A stretch of DNA of 25,384 nucleotides from a virus. The notes beneath the pieces are model-generated. The model was not told the DNA's origin. It saw only the letters and a list, made by a program, of their open reading frames with translations, and searched no databases. How positions within the stretch are numbered: the stretch's first letter is position 1; each line of letters starts with the position of its first letter. The position numbers and the translations under genes are program-made. Location: IMG/VR virus record IMGVR_UViG_3300048838_000787, positions 1 to 25,384 of that record; one strand, 5' to 3'. This document shows, in pieces, positions 18,007-23,875 of the stretch.

Positions 18007-18563
18007 CGTTCAAATGGATTAACTCTTCTTTGTTTTGTTGCTCTTGATGATTCCAGTAATTCTTGTCTTACTTTATCACGAAGTCCTTGTAATGTTTTTA
18101 ATACTTCTGCTGTTTCTTTTAATGCTCTTGTAATATCTGCTGGTTTATAAACAGCATTTCCCTGATTTGTTCTCGCACCAAAATCAAAACTATTAAAGAA
18201 ACTAATCATCTTTTCAGCACCATGCATTGATGCTTCATAGAATCTTAATGATGGTGATGCTTTTTGTTGAAATTCATCTAGTGTATCAATTAATGGATTG
18301 ATGTTAAGTTTTTCTTCTGTCATTAATATATTAATTTCTACACCACTAGGTAGATGTGATAGTATCTTTTCACTTCTTAATTCTTCTTTGTAGCCAATAA
18401 AAATATTACGTGAAGATTGAGATACCATAAAATATGCATAAGCAATAATATCAATTGCCAATTCTTTTTCGTAATTTTCCCATATATATCTGAATTCATC
18501 AATTAGTAATAATTCAGGTGATGGTAAAATTCTTGTACCTTCTACTATAAATAATCCTTCCAT
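18003..18563 (-). CDS. Packaging-operon protein with helical basic C-terminus (186 aa)
   Basis: Residues 1-90 form a mixed alpha/beta region with no known motif. Residues about 140-175 are a charged helix (RALKETAEVLKTLQGLRDKV), and the end is basic (ATKQRRVNPFER). It overlaps the 120-aa gene by 19 nt and the zinc-ribbon gene by 4 nt. An oligomer-forming DNA-binding protein upstream of TerL could be a small terminase subunit, but I see no convincing helix-turn-helix, so this is only a suggestion. Confidence 0.7.
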   Translation of the reverse strand: MEGLFIVEGTRILPSPELLLIDEFRYIWENYEKELAIDIIAYAYFMVSQSSRNIFIGYKEELRSEKILSHLPSGVEINILMTEEKLNINPLIDTLDEFQQKASPSLRFYEASMHGAEKMISFFNSFDFGARTNQGNAVYKPADITRALKETAEVLKTLQGLRDKVRQELLESSRATKQRRVNPFER

Positions 18564-18907
18564 TGTTGTAGTTTGTCCATGTGTTTTTTAAAATGCTCTT
18601 TGTTTGCTTTTACGTAACTAAATAGCAAATTCATATATCTTGTGTATTGTTTCTCGGTAATAAGATTCTTTTCAAATCTCATTTGATTATATCCAGCCAT
18701 CTTAATAATCATTCCGGGTAATACCATAAATGATCCAAGATAAGTGAATCTAATCAAAGGTAATACATCATCTGACATTTGCCTCCTGAGATGAATGAAT
18801 GGGGTTTGGCATATAACTTTGAAATCTTCAAATGTCATATCTGGTTGTTCATTTCTTGAACAAAGATAGTCATAATATTGCTGTATTATATCATCACCTT
18901 TTGCCAT
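18545..18907 (-). CDS. Small helical protein (120 aa), unknown
   Basis: The protein is predicted to be mostly helical, with an acidic start (MAKGDDIIQQYYDYL), a hydrophobic middle (LGSFMVLPGMIIKMAGY) that is too broken by polar residues to be a sure membrane span, and a Lys-rich end. It starts 1 nt after the stop of the 133-aa zinc-ribbon gene and overlaps the next gene. I do not recognise the family. The location suggests a packaging or late regulatory role. Confidence 0.68.
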   Translation of the reverse strand: MAKGDDIIQQYYDYLCSRNEQPDMTFEDFKVICQTPFIHLRRQMSDDVLPLIRFTYLGSFMVLPGMIIKMAGYNQMRFEKNLITEKQYTRYMNLLFSYVKANKEHFKKHMDKLQQWKDYL

Positions 18908-18908
18908 A

Positions 18909-19310
18909 TTAGATATTTTGTTCTAATTGCCTTTTTGATAGATTATCAAGATGTATTTCATACCATTCATCAAATGTAGTCCAGTATAAACATGATGGGC
19001 ATTGATAAACATCAACATTATTATGATGTTGGAATTTCATTTTGTTCATTTCTGTTTTACATTCAGGACAAATAACAGACGATTCCCATAATGTTTTACG
19101 TATGAATTTAAAATTAGAATTTAATGATTTTTTTTCAAGATTATCTTCTCTTGAATAAAGAACATTAGCTATCCATTTATCAAATTCTTCTACAGTAATA
19201 CCACCTTTATAGTATAAAGTTTGATCTTGTATTTGTTCCATTAATCCACCAGTACATTTTGTAGGATGATGATCTATCTTTTTATGTTTGTATGTCCTGT
19301 GTTTTTTCAT
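18909..19310 (-). CDS. Zinc-ribbon protein (133 aa)
   Basis: A basic N-terminus (MKKHRTYKHKKIDHHP) precedes a helical part and a zinc ribbon with C81/C84 (CPEC) and C104/C107 (CPSC). The same frame is open upstream to 19448, but that extension overlaps a Cys-rich gene at 19327-19470 in another frame and is less protein-like, so the ATG at 19310 is preferred. This leaves a 16-nt gap. The basic start and ribbon suggest nucleic-acid binding. The function in the late operon is unknown. Confidence 0.72.
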   Translation of the reverse strand: MKKHRTYKHKKIDHHPTKCTGGLMEQIQDQTLYYKGGITVEEFDKWIANVLYSREDNLEKKSLNSNFKFIRKTLWESSVICPECKTEMNKMKFQHHNNVDVYQCPSCLYWTTFDEWYEIHLDNLSKRQLEQNI

Positions 19311-19326
19311 AATGATAATTTTTCTG

Positions 19327-19470
19327 TTAATATCCTTCCTCACAAGCTTGGCAGCAAAATATAGGTGTTTTTGCTTCTGTTTTAGTAAATACTCTTTTAC
19401 AATGTGGACATGTTTTAATGGGTTTTGGAAATGTTCCAGTTTCTTCAAATACTGTATTTGTTTTTTTCAT
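19327..19470 (-). CDS. Zinc-finger-like miniprotein (47 aa)
   Basis: The ATG at 19470 overlaps the stop of the 116-aa gene as ATGA, which supports translation. The sequence has CPHC at residues 21-24 and a C-terminal CC...AC cluster near residues 39-43, fitting a small zinc ribbon. It ends 16 nt before the 133-aa gene. It is the second gene of the operon. I cannot assign a partner or function. Confidence 0.7.
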   Translation of the reverse strand: MKKTNTVFEETGTFPKPIKTCPHCKRVFTKTEAKTPIFCCQACEEGY

Positions 19471-19817
19471 GATTTTGGTTTTGAGTCTGTCAAATTAATT
19501 AGTCTAAATCTGTAATCTTGTATTTCTTCTTCTGGAAATAAAATAGGTAAGATTTTATTTCCTTTGATAAAGCCTTTGTCTTTCAGGCTTTTAAGGTAGT
19601 TCCCCAATCCACTGATAGAAATAGATAGTTTGTCCATTATCAGTTTACGTGCTGTAGTTCCAAATCTGTCATTTGCTATATCACCGCTTAGTGACATGAA
19701 GGATGCAAGTACTTCTATTTCTTTTGGTGTCAATGATATTGGTAGCATTGGATTGATAATTGCAAGGTGCTTTGCATAATAAGCATCCCTTGTAAGTCTT
19801 ACTTCCTTTTTTATCAT
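19467..19817 (-). CDS. Winged-helix-like DNA-binding protein, first gene of the late operon (116 aa)
   Basis: Residues 29-90 resemble a winged helix-turn-helix: LTPKEIEVLASFM (helix 1), GTTARKLIMDKLSISISGLG (helix-turn-helix) and NYLKSLKDKGFI (recognition helix running into the wing). The ATG at 19817 is 17 nt downstream of the -7 element of a strong consensus promoter. As the first gene of the late operon it could be a regulator of late transcription or the DNA-recognition part of the packaging machine (small terminase). The fold is inferred from the pattern. Confidence 0.72.
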   Translation of the reverse strand: MIKKEVRLTRDAYYAKHLAIINPMLPISLTPKEIEVLASFMSLSGDIANDRFGTTARKLIMDKLSISISGLGNYLKSLKDKGFIKGNKILPILFPEEEIQDYRFRLINLTDSKPKS

Positions 19818-19834
19818 AGTTTTTTATCTTGACA

Positions 19835-19867
19835 CAAAGTTAATATTAAAATGAATAATAATCCAAA
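19835..19867 (-). promoter_or_regulatory. Bacteroidota-type promoter for the leftward late operon
   Basis: On the minus strand, TTTG at 19867-19864 is separated by 21 nt from TAACTTTG at 19842-19835, matching the -33/-7 consensus of the Bacteroidota housekeeping sigma factor. Transcription should start about 6-8 nt downstream, giving a leader of roughly 10 nt before the ATG at 19817. This points to host RNA polymerase for at least some transcription of the operon. Confidence 0.7.
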
Positions 19868-20147
19868 AAAATCTGAAATATTTTTCAATTTAAAAATTCT
19901 AAAAAATTTTTTGGAGGTTAAAAATTTGTTGGAGATTTGTGAGAGGATGAATGCCCTTGATTCAAACCCCGCCCTATCATCGTTGGTTTTCTGTGTACCC
20001 CCCCACCAATGAAACCACAACAAGCTCACTGTCTCTCCACACAATGAATCCTATCACATAACCTAATCATTGTACCTTTTGGAAAGCTACTCTAATGCAT
20101 ACCTTGTCACACTTTGCAACCTGCATATACTACTTACCATTAATTAG
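19868..20147. other. Divergent intergenic region
   Basis: No credible gene was found here. The left part is AT-rich. The middle holds a degenerate copy of the repeated box (TTCAAACCCCGCCCTA, 19961-19976) and a run of seven C at about 20000. A possible weak rightward promoter, TTTG at 20078-20081 and TACCTTG at 20100-20106 (spacer 18 nt), lies about 100 nt before the 87-aa gene. The region separates leftward late from rightward genes and probably holds control signals for both. Confidence 0.5.
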
Positions 20148-20163
20148 TTCAAACCCTGACTTA
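20148..20163 (+). repeat. Upstream box, copy A
   Basis: TTCAAACCCTGACTTA, 41 nt before the ATG of the 87-aa gene. A short palindrome (GCAATATTGC, about 20169-20178) follows. This copy lacks the second half CAGTACTAACC seen in copies B and C. Confidence 0.7.
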
Positions 20164-20204
20164 ATATCGCAATATTGCAACATGATGCCTAAAATCTGAC
20201 AGTT

Positions 20205-20468
20205 ATGGCAACAACTCTCATTCTTGAAAAGGTGACACCTTCCTCAAATGGTGGTTTTATCAACACATGGTCACAGGCAATCAATACCCCGTTGGGTATT
20301 ATGCGTAGTGGCAATGAAGAACATCGTTATTGCACAAAGAGCAGAAACGAATTGTCTGTTGGTATGGAAGTAGAGATTGACCTCAACCAATGGGAAATCA
20401 GTGAATCCGACCCTTTTACAGGGAAAGACGGCAAAGAGTACACTACCAGATGGTTGCGTGTTAAATGA
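20205..20468 (+). CDS. Small early-type protein (87 aa), unknown
   Basis: A soluble protein with a mixed strand pattern and charged C-terminus (DPFTGKDGKEYTTRWLRVK). The segment LSVGMEVEIDLNQWEI suggests a small beta-barrel of OB or SH3 type, but no family is recognised. It is preceded by upstream box A and followed within 10 nt by a strong terminator hairpin, so it seems to be its own transcription unit. Its place at the start of the rightward block suggests early expression. Confidence 0.7.
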   Translation: MATTLILEKVTPSSNGGFINTWSQAINTPLGIMRSGNEEHRYCTKSRNELSVGMEVEIDLNQWEISESDPFTGKDGKEYTTRWLRVK

Positions 20469-20474
20469 TCCCAA

Positions 20475-20512
20475 AGCAGAACACAGATCATCGTGTTCTG
20501 CTATTCTTTATA
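20475..20512 (+). terminator. Terminator after the 87-aa gene
   Basis: A 10-bp perfect stem (AGCAGAACAC at 20475-20484, GTGTTCTGCT at 20493-20502) with an 8-nt loop is followed by the T-rich ATTCTTTATA. Confidence 0.75.
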
Positions 20513-20520
20513 CAATTTAA

Positions 20521-20556
20521 TTCAAACCCTTACTTATATCCAGTACTAACCTTTAA
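20521..20556 (+). repeat. Upstream box, copy B, with second half-element
   Basis: TTCAAACCCTTACTTA at 20521-20536, then a 4-nt gap, then CAGTACTAACCTTTAA at 20541-20556, 14 nt before an ATG at 20570. The second element contains TAACCTTT, similar to the -7 box TAnnTTTG. It may be a promoter recognised by a phage polymerase or a modified host enzyme. Confidence 0.7.
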
Positions 20557-20569
20557 ACATTTTACAACT

Positions 20570-20980
20570 ATGAAACAAGCAATCGGTTGGCTACTCTTGC
20601 TCATTGCAATGATAGCAATTTTCTCGTTGTTGTCACCTGTAAGTGCACAGCAAATTGACAATGAATATGTAACAGTCAATTTGGATGGTGAAACTGCTAG
20701 TGTGACATTGAAATCGGTAAGCATTACCAGAGCTATCAATGAACTGGTGGATGCAAGTGTCAAAGGCAAACAAGCATCTCATGTTGTTACCAATGATAAT
20801 GGTGATGATGTGTGGTTTGTTGATTACATTGACAAGACATACCTTGTCCTGTTCATTGATGAGCCTATTGCAGGTAGTCCATTCGCTAATACAACAGATG
20901 CCAAGAAAGCATTGAAGAAAGCCATGAAGGACTATTATGCAGCTAATAAAACACTGGTAGCCTATTATGCACCCCGGTAA
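20570..20980 (+). CDS. Secreted small protein (136 aa), unknown
   Basis: The ATG at 20570 is chosen because the upstream repeat lies just before it. The same frame is open from 20465, but that extension runs through the terminator and repeat B. The N-terminus is a signal peptide (MKQAIG, hydrophobic core, VSAQQ near residues 23-27). The mature part has a strand-rich region (ENEYVTVNLDGE-like) and a helical, Lys-rich C-terminus (AKKALKKAMKDYYAANK). It should be exported to the periplasm or surface. A role in superinfection exclusion or host envelope change would fit but is not shown. It ends 14 nt before a terminator. Confidence 0.72.
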   Translation: MKQAIGWLLLLIAMIAIFSLLSPVSAQQIDNEYVTVNLDGETASVTLKSVSITRAINELVDASVKGKQASHVVTNDNGDDVWFVDYIDKTYLVLFIDEPIAGSPFANTTDAKKALKKAMKDYYAANKTLVAYYAPR

Positions 20981-20994
20981 ACCAGCTTAACACT

Positions 20995-21021
20995 GAGAGC
21001 AGAAATGCTCTCTTTGTTTTT
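20995..21021 (+). terminator. Terminator after the secreted-protein gene
   Basis: GAGAGC at 20995-21000 pairs with GCTCTC at 21007-21012 (loop 6 nt), followed by TTTGTTTTT. Confidence 0.8.
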
Positions 21022-21036
21022 AGCAGTTAATTTTAA

Positions 21037-21072
21037 TTCAAACCCTTGCTTAGTGCCAGTACTAACCTTTAA
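21037..21072 (+). repeat. Upstream box, copy C, with second half-element
   Basis: TTCAAACCCTTGCTTA at 21037-21052, 4-nt gap, CAGTACTAACCTTTAA at 21057-21072. It is nearly identical to copy B and 10 nt before the ATG at 21083. Confidence 0.7.
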
Positions 21073-21082
21073 TTATATTGTC

Positions 21083-21217
21083 ATGACAAGGAAACAACAG
21101 TTTGAGAACAGCAGAGCTAAAGCTAAAGCAACCATAGTTGCTATAGTTGAGAAGAAGATTGACAGAGAGATTGAACAGATGTTTGGAAGACTCTCAAGAT
21201 CATCCAGTTGGGGATAA
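21083..21217 (+). CDS. Small basic helical protein (44 aa), unknown
   Basis: The ATG at 21083 directly follows copy C of the repeat; the longer frame from 21005 would start inside the preceding terminator. The product is Lys/Arg-rich and helical (MTRKQQFENSRAKAKATI), ending in a Ser-rich tail. It is followed after 7 nt by a terminator. Such a small basic protein may bind nucleic acid or a host protein early in infection. Confidence 0.6.
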   Translation: MTRKQQFENSRAKAKATIVAIVEKKIDREIEQMFGRLSRSSSWG

Positions 21218-21224
21218 CCAGTTG

Positions 21225-21250
21225 AGGGCTGATTGCCCTCTTTCTATTTA
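21225..21250 (+). terminator. Terminator after the 44-aa gene
   Basis: GAGGGC at 21225-21230 pairs with GCCCTC at 21236-21241 (5-nt loop), followed by TTTCTATTT. Confidence 0.75.
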
Positions 21251-21272
21251 TAAACCTTAAAACTTAAATATA

Positions 21273-21433
21273 TGGAAACAGACTTTGACTATTTAGAAAA
21301 AGCCATTAACATTTACCTTGATACTTATGGTAATAAACCTATTACACCAAGAGAATTAAGAACAATAGTTAATAATGCAAGAGTACTCAAGCAAAGAGAA
21401 AGGAAACCCAGAGTCATATTTTGGATTAACTAA
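21273..21433 (+). pseudogene. Small gene with apparent -1 frameshift (about 53 aa if restored)
   Basis: From the ATG at 21273 the frame reads METDFDYLEK and then stops at 21359. Another frame, open from about 21290, reads AINIYLDTYGNKPITPRELR onward and ends at a TAA at 21433, just before a terminator. Neither a start codon nor a start-like codon is present in the second frame. The two fit together if one A is missing in the run GAAAAG at 21297-21302. Explanations are a sequencing or assembly error in the A-run, a real broken gene, or programmed -1 slippage. I recognise no family. Confidence 0.5.
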
Positions 21434-21438
21434 CAATC

Positions 21439-21462
21439 AGGAAGGTTAATAGCCTTCCTTTT
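21439..21462 (+). terminator. Terminator after the frameshifted gene
   Basis: AGGAAGG at 21439-21445 pairs with CCTTCCT at 21453-21459, followed by TTTC. Confidence 0.75.
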
Positions 21463-21500
21463 CAATTGTTAATAAATTTAACATTTTTTAACAAAATAAA

Positions 21501-21532
21501 TTTGACACGTATTATTTAAAAGCTTAGCTTTG
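21501..21532 (+). promoter_or_regulatory. Perfect Bacteroidota consensus promoter with no gene close behind
   Basis: TTTG at 21501-21504, 20-nt spacer, TAGCTTTG at 21525-21532. Both boxes match the TTTG / TAnnTTTG consensus exactly. Transcription should start near 21539. The next gene begins only at 22169, so the transcript has a leader of about 630 nt or is a separate RNA. Confidence 0.7.
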
Positions 21533-21756
21533 TGCAGCCATCACCCCCACTCATATTAATATAATACTTAACTACTAGACAATAAATTAGGAGTTAATAA
21601 ACCAAAACCAAAACTAACATTCAACTACTATTTTGGAAAGGGGTGCAGGGGAAAACCTTAGCTGATTGATTGGAGGCTTGCCAAGCTCACATATTTTTTC
21701 TTTCAGGAGCAACTATCAATATTGAAATTTGAAGCCTATATAATAAGGTATTGAGA

Positions 21757-21781
21757 TTTAAACCCTATCTTAATGCCAGTA
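21757..21781 (+). repeat. Upstream box, copy D
   Basis: TTTAAACCCTATCTTA at 21757-21772, 4-nt gap, then CAGTA as in copies B and C. A further CCAGTAGTAACC occurs at about 21797. No gene follows closely. Confidence 0.6.
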
Positions 21782-21839
21782 GCCCATCTTTTTCTTCCAG
21801 TAGTAACCATTGAGATTGAAAGCAAACTCTTACTTTTAA

Positions 21840-21855
21840 TTAAAACCCTATCTTA
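21840..21855 (+). repeat. Upstream box, copy E
   Basis: TTAAAACCCTATCTTA, followed by TTTTCGTGATAG. It shares the extension CTATCTTATTTT with copy F. A more degenerate copy (CAAACTCTTACTT) lies just upstream near 21823. Confidence 0.6.
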
Positions 21856-22073
21856 TTTTCGTGATAGATTATTCATATAAACCTGAATGATCCTTCATTG
21901 TGTGCTGATTACCGTCAACAAAAATTCAAACAAACACTTTGTTGAAAATTGTTGAGGGCTTGAAAGCCTTGCGAGAGTAGACATAGAGCCCAAACTAGGT
22001 GTTTCAGACCATTTGTACAAATCTTCATTTTTATCTCTATGTTTATACATAGCCTTTTACCCGTCAACTAAAA

Positions 22074-22089
22074 TTCAAACCCTATCTTA
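22074..22089 (+). repeat. Upstream box, copy F
   Basis: TTCAAACCCTATCTTA, 79 nt before the ATG of the 212-aa gene, followed by TTTTGGTAGGG. Confidence 0.65.
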
Positions 22090-22168
22090 TTTTGGTAGGG
22101 AAATTAAAATATCCTATATTAATCAACGTCTTAATCAATGAATTTAAACAATCTAAAAAACAAACAAA

Positions 22169-22807
22169 ATGACAACAGAAAGTAATGTCGTGAAGACACA
22201 AAAACGCAGCAAAGTAAAGTGTACACTGGTAAGCAAAGGCAATTACCAAAAAGACCATACACTTACCGCAGAACTCAGGCAAAAAGTGATCACAACCAGC
22301 AAATACCCCGGCATGCAGATCAGCAATGATATGCAACAGAATGTGTTTAGCATGGATGATTTTGATGTAAAACCGCAGGAGTTTACATCAGAAGAAACCA
22401 GAGTTGCGTGGATTGATGTGCCTGAAAACACCACAGTAAAAGATGTACAGGACAAAATCCCCGAAAAAGCTACCCTTTACAGGGTATTGAGCAACAGTCC
22501 TATCCTTACCAATTCACAGAAGAACGCAATTTCCCGCAAACTGATCACACTGGATACCATCGCCAATGCACAGGTACTCAGGTATCCTGCAGGCCATGAA
22601 TCAGAAGGTGAAATCATCCTTGATCCTGAAGGTCGTGTGCAGTACAGGAAAATCTTTTTCTGGAAAGAACACAGAGAAGATCAGGACTTACGTGGCACAA
22701 CCCCCGAATACAGAAGCAAGGAAATCATTGCCGAATTAGGCAGTGAGCCTGTCAGTGTTGAAGCTGAACTTGAACTTGCTGAAAGCTGGGAAGTCCAGGA
22801 AGACTAA
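22169..22807 (+). CDS. Soluble protein with acidic C-terminal tail (212 aa), unknown
   Basis: The N-terminus is basic (residues 10-20, KTQKRSKVKC), the middle mixes strands and helices (TRVAWIDVPENTTVKDV; NSQKNAISRKLITL), and the end is strongly acidic (VEAELELAESWEVQED). A basic head with an acidic tail is the layout of single-stranded DNA-binding and some replication proteins, but no OB-fold motif can be proven by eye. The gene appears richer in G and C than its neighbours, which may reflect high expression. It has its own terminator and the long leader region upstream. Confidence 0.78.
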   Translation: MTTESNVVKTQKRSKVKCTLVSKGNYQKDHTLTAELRQKVITTSKYPGMQISNDMQQNVFSMDDFDVKPQEFTSEETRVAWIDVPENTTVKDVQDKIPEKATLYRVLSNSPILTNSQKNAISRKLITLDTIANAQVLRYPAGHESEGEIILDPEGRVQYRKIFFWKEHREDQDLRGTTPEYRSKEIIAELGSEPVSVEAELELAESWEVQED

Positions 22808-22833
22808 CCTAAAGTCGTAAACATAACTGTCAA

Positions 22834-22870
22834 AGAGAGTGTGATTAATTTCATGCTCTCTCTTTTTTTT
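22834..22870 (+). terminator. Terminator after the 212-aa gene
   Basis: AGAGAGTGTG at 22834-22843 pairs (two G-U pairs) with CATGCTCTCT at 22852-22861, followed by a run of eight T. It contains the ATG at 22850 region that could be mistaken for the start of the next gene. Confidence 0.8.
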
Positions 22871-22897
22871 AATAGCCAAAAAACAAAATTTACAATT

Positions 22898-23089
22898 ATG
22901 GATACAATCAAAGTAGTTCGTTGGCCTGAAAGTCAAATATGTATGGATTGTGTGTATGGAGAATTTGTTGAGTCTGAAAAAACATTTACGTCTTCAGATT
23001 ACATTTGCCATCATCCTTCAAAAATTAGACAAGATCAAGACTGTCCTCACAACAAAACCATTAAAGAAAAAACACATGCACATAGTTAA
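22898..23089 (+). CDS. Small Cys/His-rich protein (63 aa)
   Basis: The frame is open from 22841, but that part lies in the terminator stem and T-run, so the ATG at 22898 is preferred. The product has CMDC at residues 14-17, then CHH and CPH further on, suggesting a single zinc site. It has a basic, His-rich end. The stop codon TAA is the first part of the repeated 31-nt leader at 23086-23116. Function is unknown. Confidence 0.65.
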   Translation: MDTIKVVRWPESQICMDCVYGEFVESEKTFTSSDYICHHPSKIRQDQDCPHNKTIKEKTHAHS

Positions 23090-23116
23090 TTTTCATATTT
23101 TTGCAACATAAAACAA
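23086..23116 (+). repeat. 31-nt leader repeat, copy 1
   Basis: It begins TTAATTTTCATATTTTTGC and ends ACATAAAACAA, and overlaps the stop codon of the 63-aa gene. It contains TATTTTTG at 23096-23103, which fits the -7 promoter box, but no TTTG is found at -33. It is followed after 8 nt by an ATG. Confidence 0.75.
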
Positions 23117-23124
23117 AACTCACA

Positions 23125-23553
23125 ATGGATAACTGGATACCATTAGAAATGTTAAATTTAAAAGACCCACTCATTATTAGATTGGTCAAACAAATTCATG
23201 TTGATACAAGAGACTTTCATTGTTATGTAAATGCTGATAAAGAATTACCACCTGAGACAGAAAAAAACAATGATTTTGGTAAAATGTCAAAATATGGTAA
23301 CAGGTTTTTCTTTACATCAGATGAAGTAATAGAAATACTCAACAGATTGTACACTGAATCTGGTGGTGAATATAAATGGAGAATGTTAACACTGAAAGAT
23401 GATGGTGCTAAATATTCAAAGGGATGGCAACTAAAATACATTCGCATTTACAAGATTAAAGACAAATGGATAATGTGCAATGCTTACAACTATGCACTAA
23501 AAAGAGAAGTCTTTGAATGTGAAGTTGACAAAGAATATACAAACGAACATTAA
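23125..23553 (+). CDS. Hypothetical protein (142 aa)
   Basis: The ATG at 23125 is preferred over an upstream TTG at 23101, which lies inside the promoter-like repeat. The protein is soluble with charged and aromatic patches (SGGEYKWRMLTLKDDG; KYIRIYKIKDKWIMCNAY) and no recognised motif. Its stop codon overlaps the second 31-nt leader repeat, as for the 63-aa gene. The pair of repeats suggests these small genes behave as movable cassettes. Confidence 0.72.
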   Translation: MDNWIPLEMLNLKDPLIIRLVKQIHVDTRDFHCYVNADKELPPETEKNNDFGKMSKYGNRFFFTSDEVIEILNRLYTESGGEYKWRMLTLKDDGAKYSKGWQLKYIRIYKIKDKWIMCNAYNYALKREVFECEVDKEYTNEH

Positions 23554-23580
23554 TTTTTATATTTTTGCAACATAAAACAA
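23550..23580 (+). repeat. 31-nt leader repeat, copy 2
   Basis: It matches copy 1 in 30 of 31 positions (T for C at the ninth base), again overlapping the previous stop codon, with TATTTTTG at 23560-23567. The next ATG follows after 7 nt. Confidence 0.75.
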
Positions 23581-23587
23581 TAAAAAC

Positions 23588-23725
23588 ATGACAACAGACA
23601 AAGAACAAATCAACAAAAAGGTTGAGAAAATCAGAAAGAAATCCATTATTAAAGAATGGAAAAAAGAAATCGGTATTCCAAAAAGACAGTACAAATATGA
23701 AACTGTCATAACTTTTACAAGTTAG
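23588..23725 (+). CDS. Small Lys-rich helical protein (45 aa)
   Basis: The product MTTDKEQINKKVEKIRKKSI... is a charged helix with many Lys and Glu, then KRQYKYET and a short hydrophobic end. The start directly follows leader repeat 2. It ends in TAG, 2 nt before the next ATG. It might bind nucleic acid or a partner protein; nothing more can be said. Confidence 0.6.
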   Translation: MTTDKEQINKKVEKIRKKSIIKEWKKEIGIPKRQYKYETVITFTS

Positions 23726-23727
23726 CC

Positions 23728-23871
23728 ATGGACAATAACATCATTGACAACGAAGATGAAGGTACAATTTACAATACTACTGTACCTGATCCCACCTTAT
23801 CCATTCCTCAACTACCAGAATTACCTGATGAGGACATTGGAACAACAAGAGAAAAAGAACTACTTTATTAA
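23728..23871 (+). CDS. Small acidic protein (47 aa)
   Basis: An acidic, Pro-containing protein (MDNNIIDNEDEG; LSIPQLPELPDEDIG) with no signal or membrane segment. It follows the 45-aa gene with a 2-nt gap and is probably translated from the same message. Acidic peptides of this size in phages sometimes mimic DNA or inhibit host enzymes; this is only a possibility. It is the last gene before the structured RNA region. Confidence 0.6.
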   Translation: MDNNIIDNEDEGTIYNTTVPDPTLSIPQLPELPDEDIGTTREKELLY

Positions 23872-23875
23872 AATA

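Larger units (their letters stand above)
21540..22168 (+). other. Long region without a gene: leader or small RNA, with three repeat boxes
   Basis: No credible reading frame was found. It holds repeat copies D, E and F and several paired elements: CAACAAA 21916-21922 with TTTGTTG 21938-21944; AGGGCT/AGCCTT near 21954-21970; ACATAGAG 21981-21988 with CTCTATGT 22035-22042; and the palindrome ATTTGTACAAAT 22011-22022. The phrase CGTCAAC-A-AAAATTCAAAC appears twice, near 21913 and 22062. Candidates are a structured leader for the 212-aa gene, an independent RNA, or a replication origin. Confidence 0.5.

Noticed and set aside
19311-19448. Extended N-terminus of the 133-aa zinc-ribbon protein
   Set aside because: It overlaps a better Cys-rich gene in another frame whose start is coupled to the upstream stop.
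19921-20044. tRNA-like T-arm on the minus strand (GGTTTGAATC within a 76-aa frame)
   Set aside because: The T-stem does not pair and no D or anticodon arm could be found; the sequence is better explained as a degenerate copy of the TTCAAACCC box.
20465-20569. Extended N-terminus for the secreted 136-aa protein
   Set aside because: The extension reads through a terminator and the repeated box and would hide the signal peptide.
20148-22089. CRISPR array or iteron array formed by the repeated boxes
   Set aside because: Spacing is irregular (about 80 to 700 nt) and most copies precede genes, which fits promoters better. An origin role for copies D-F is not excluded.
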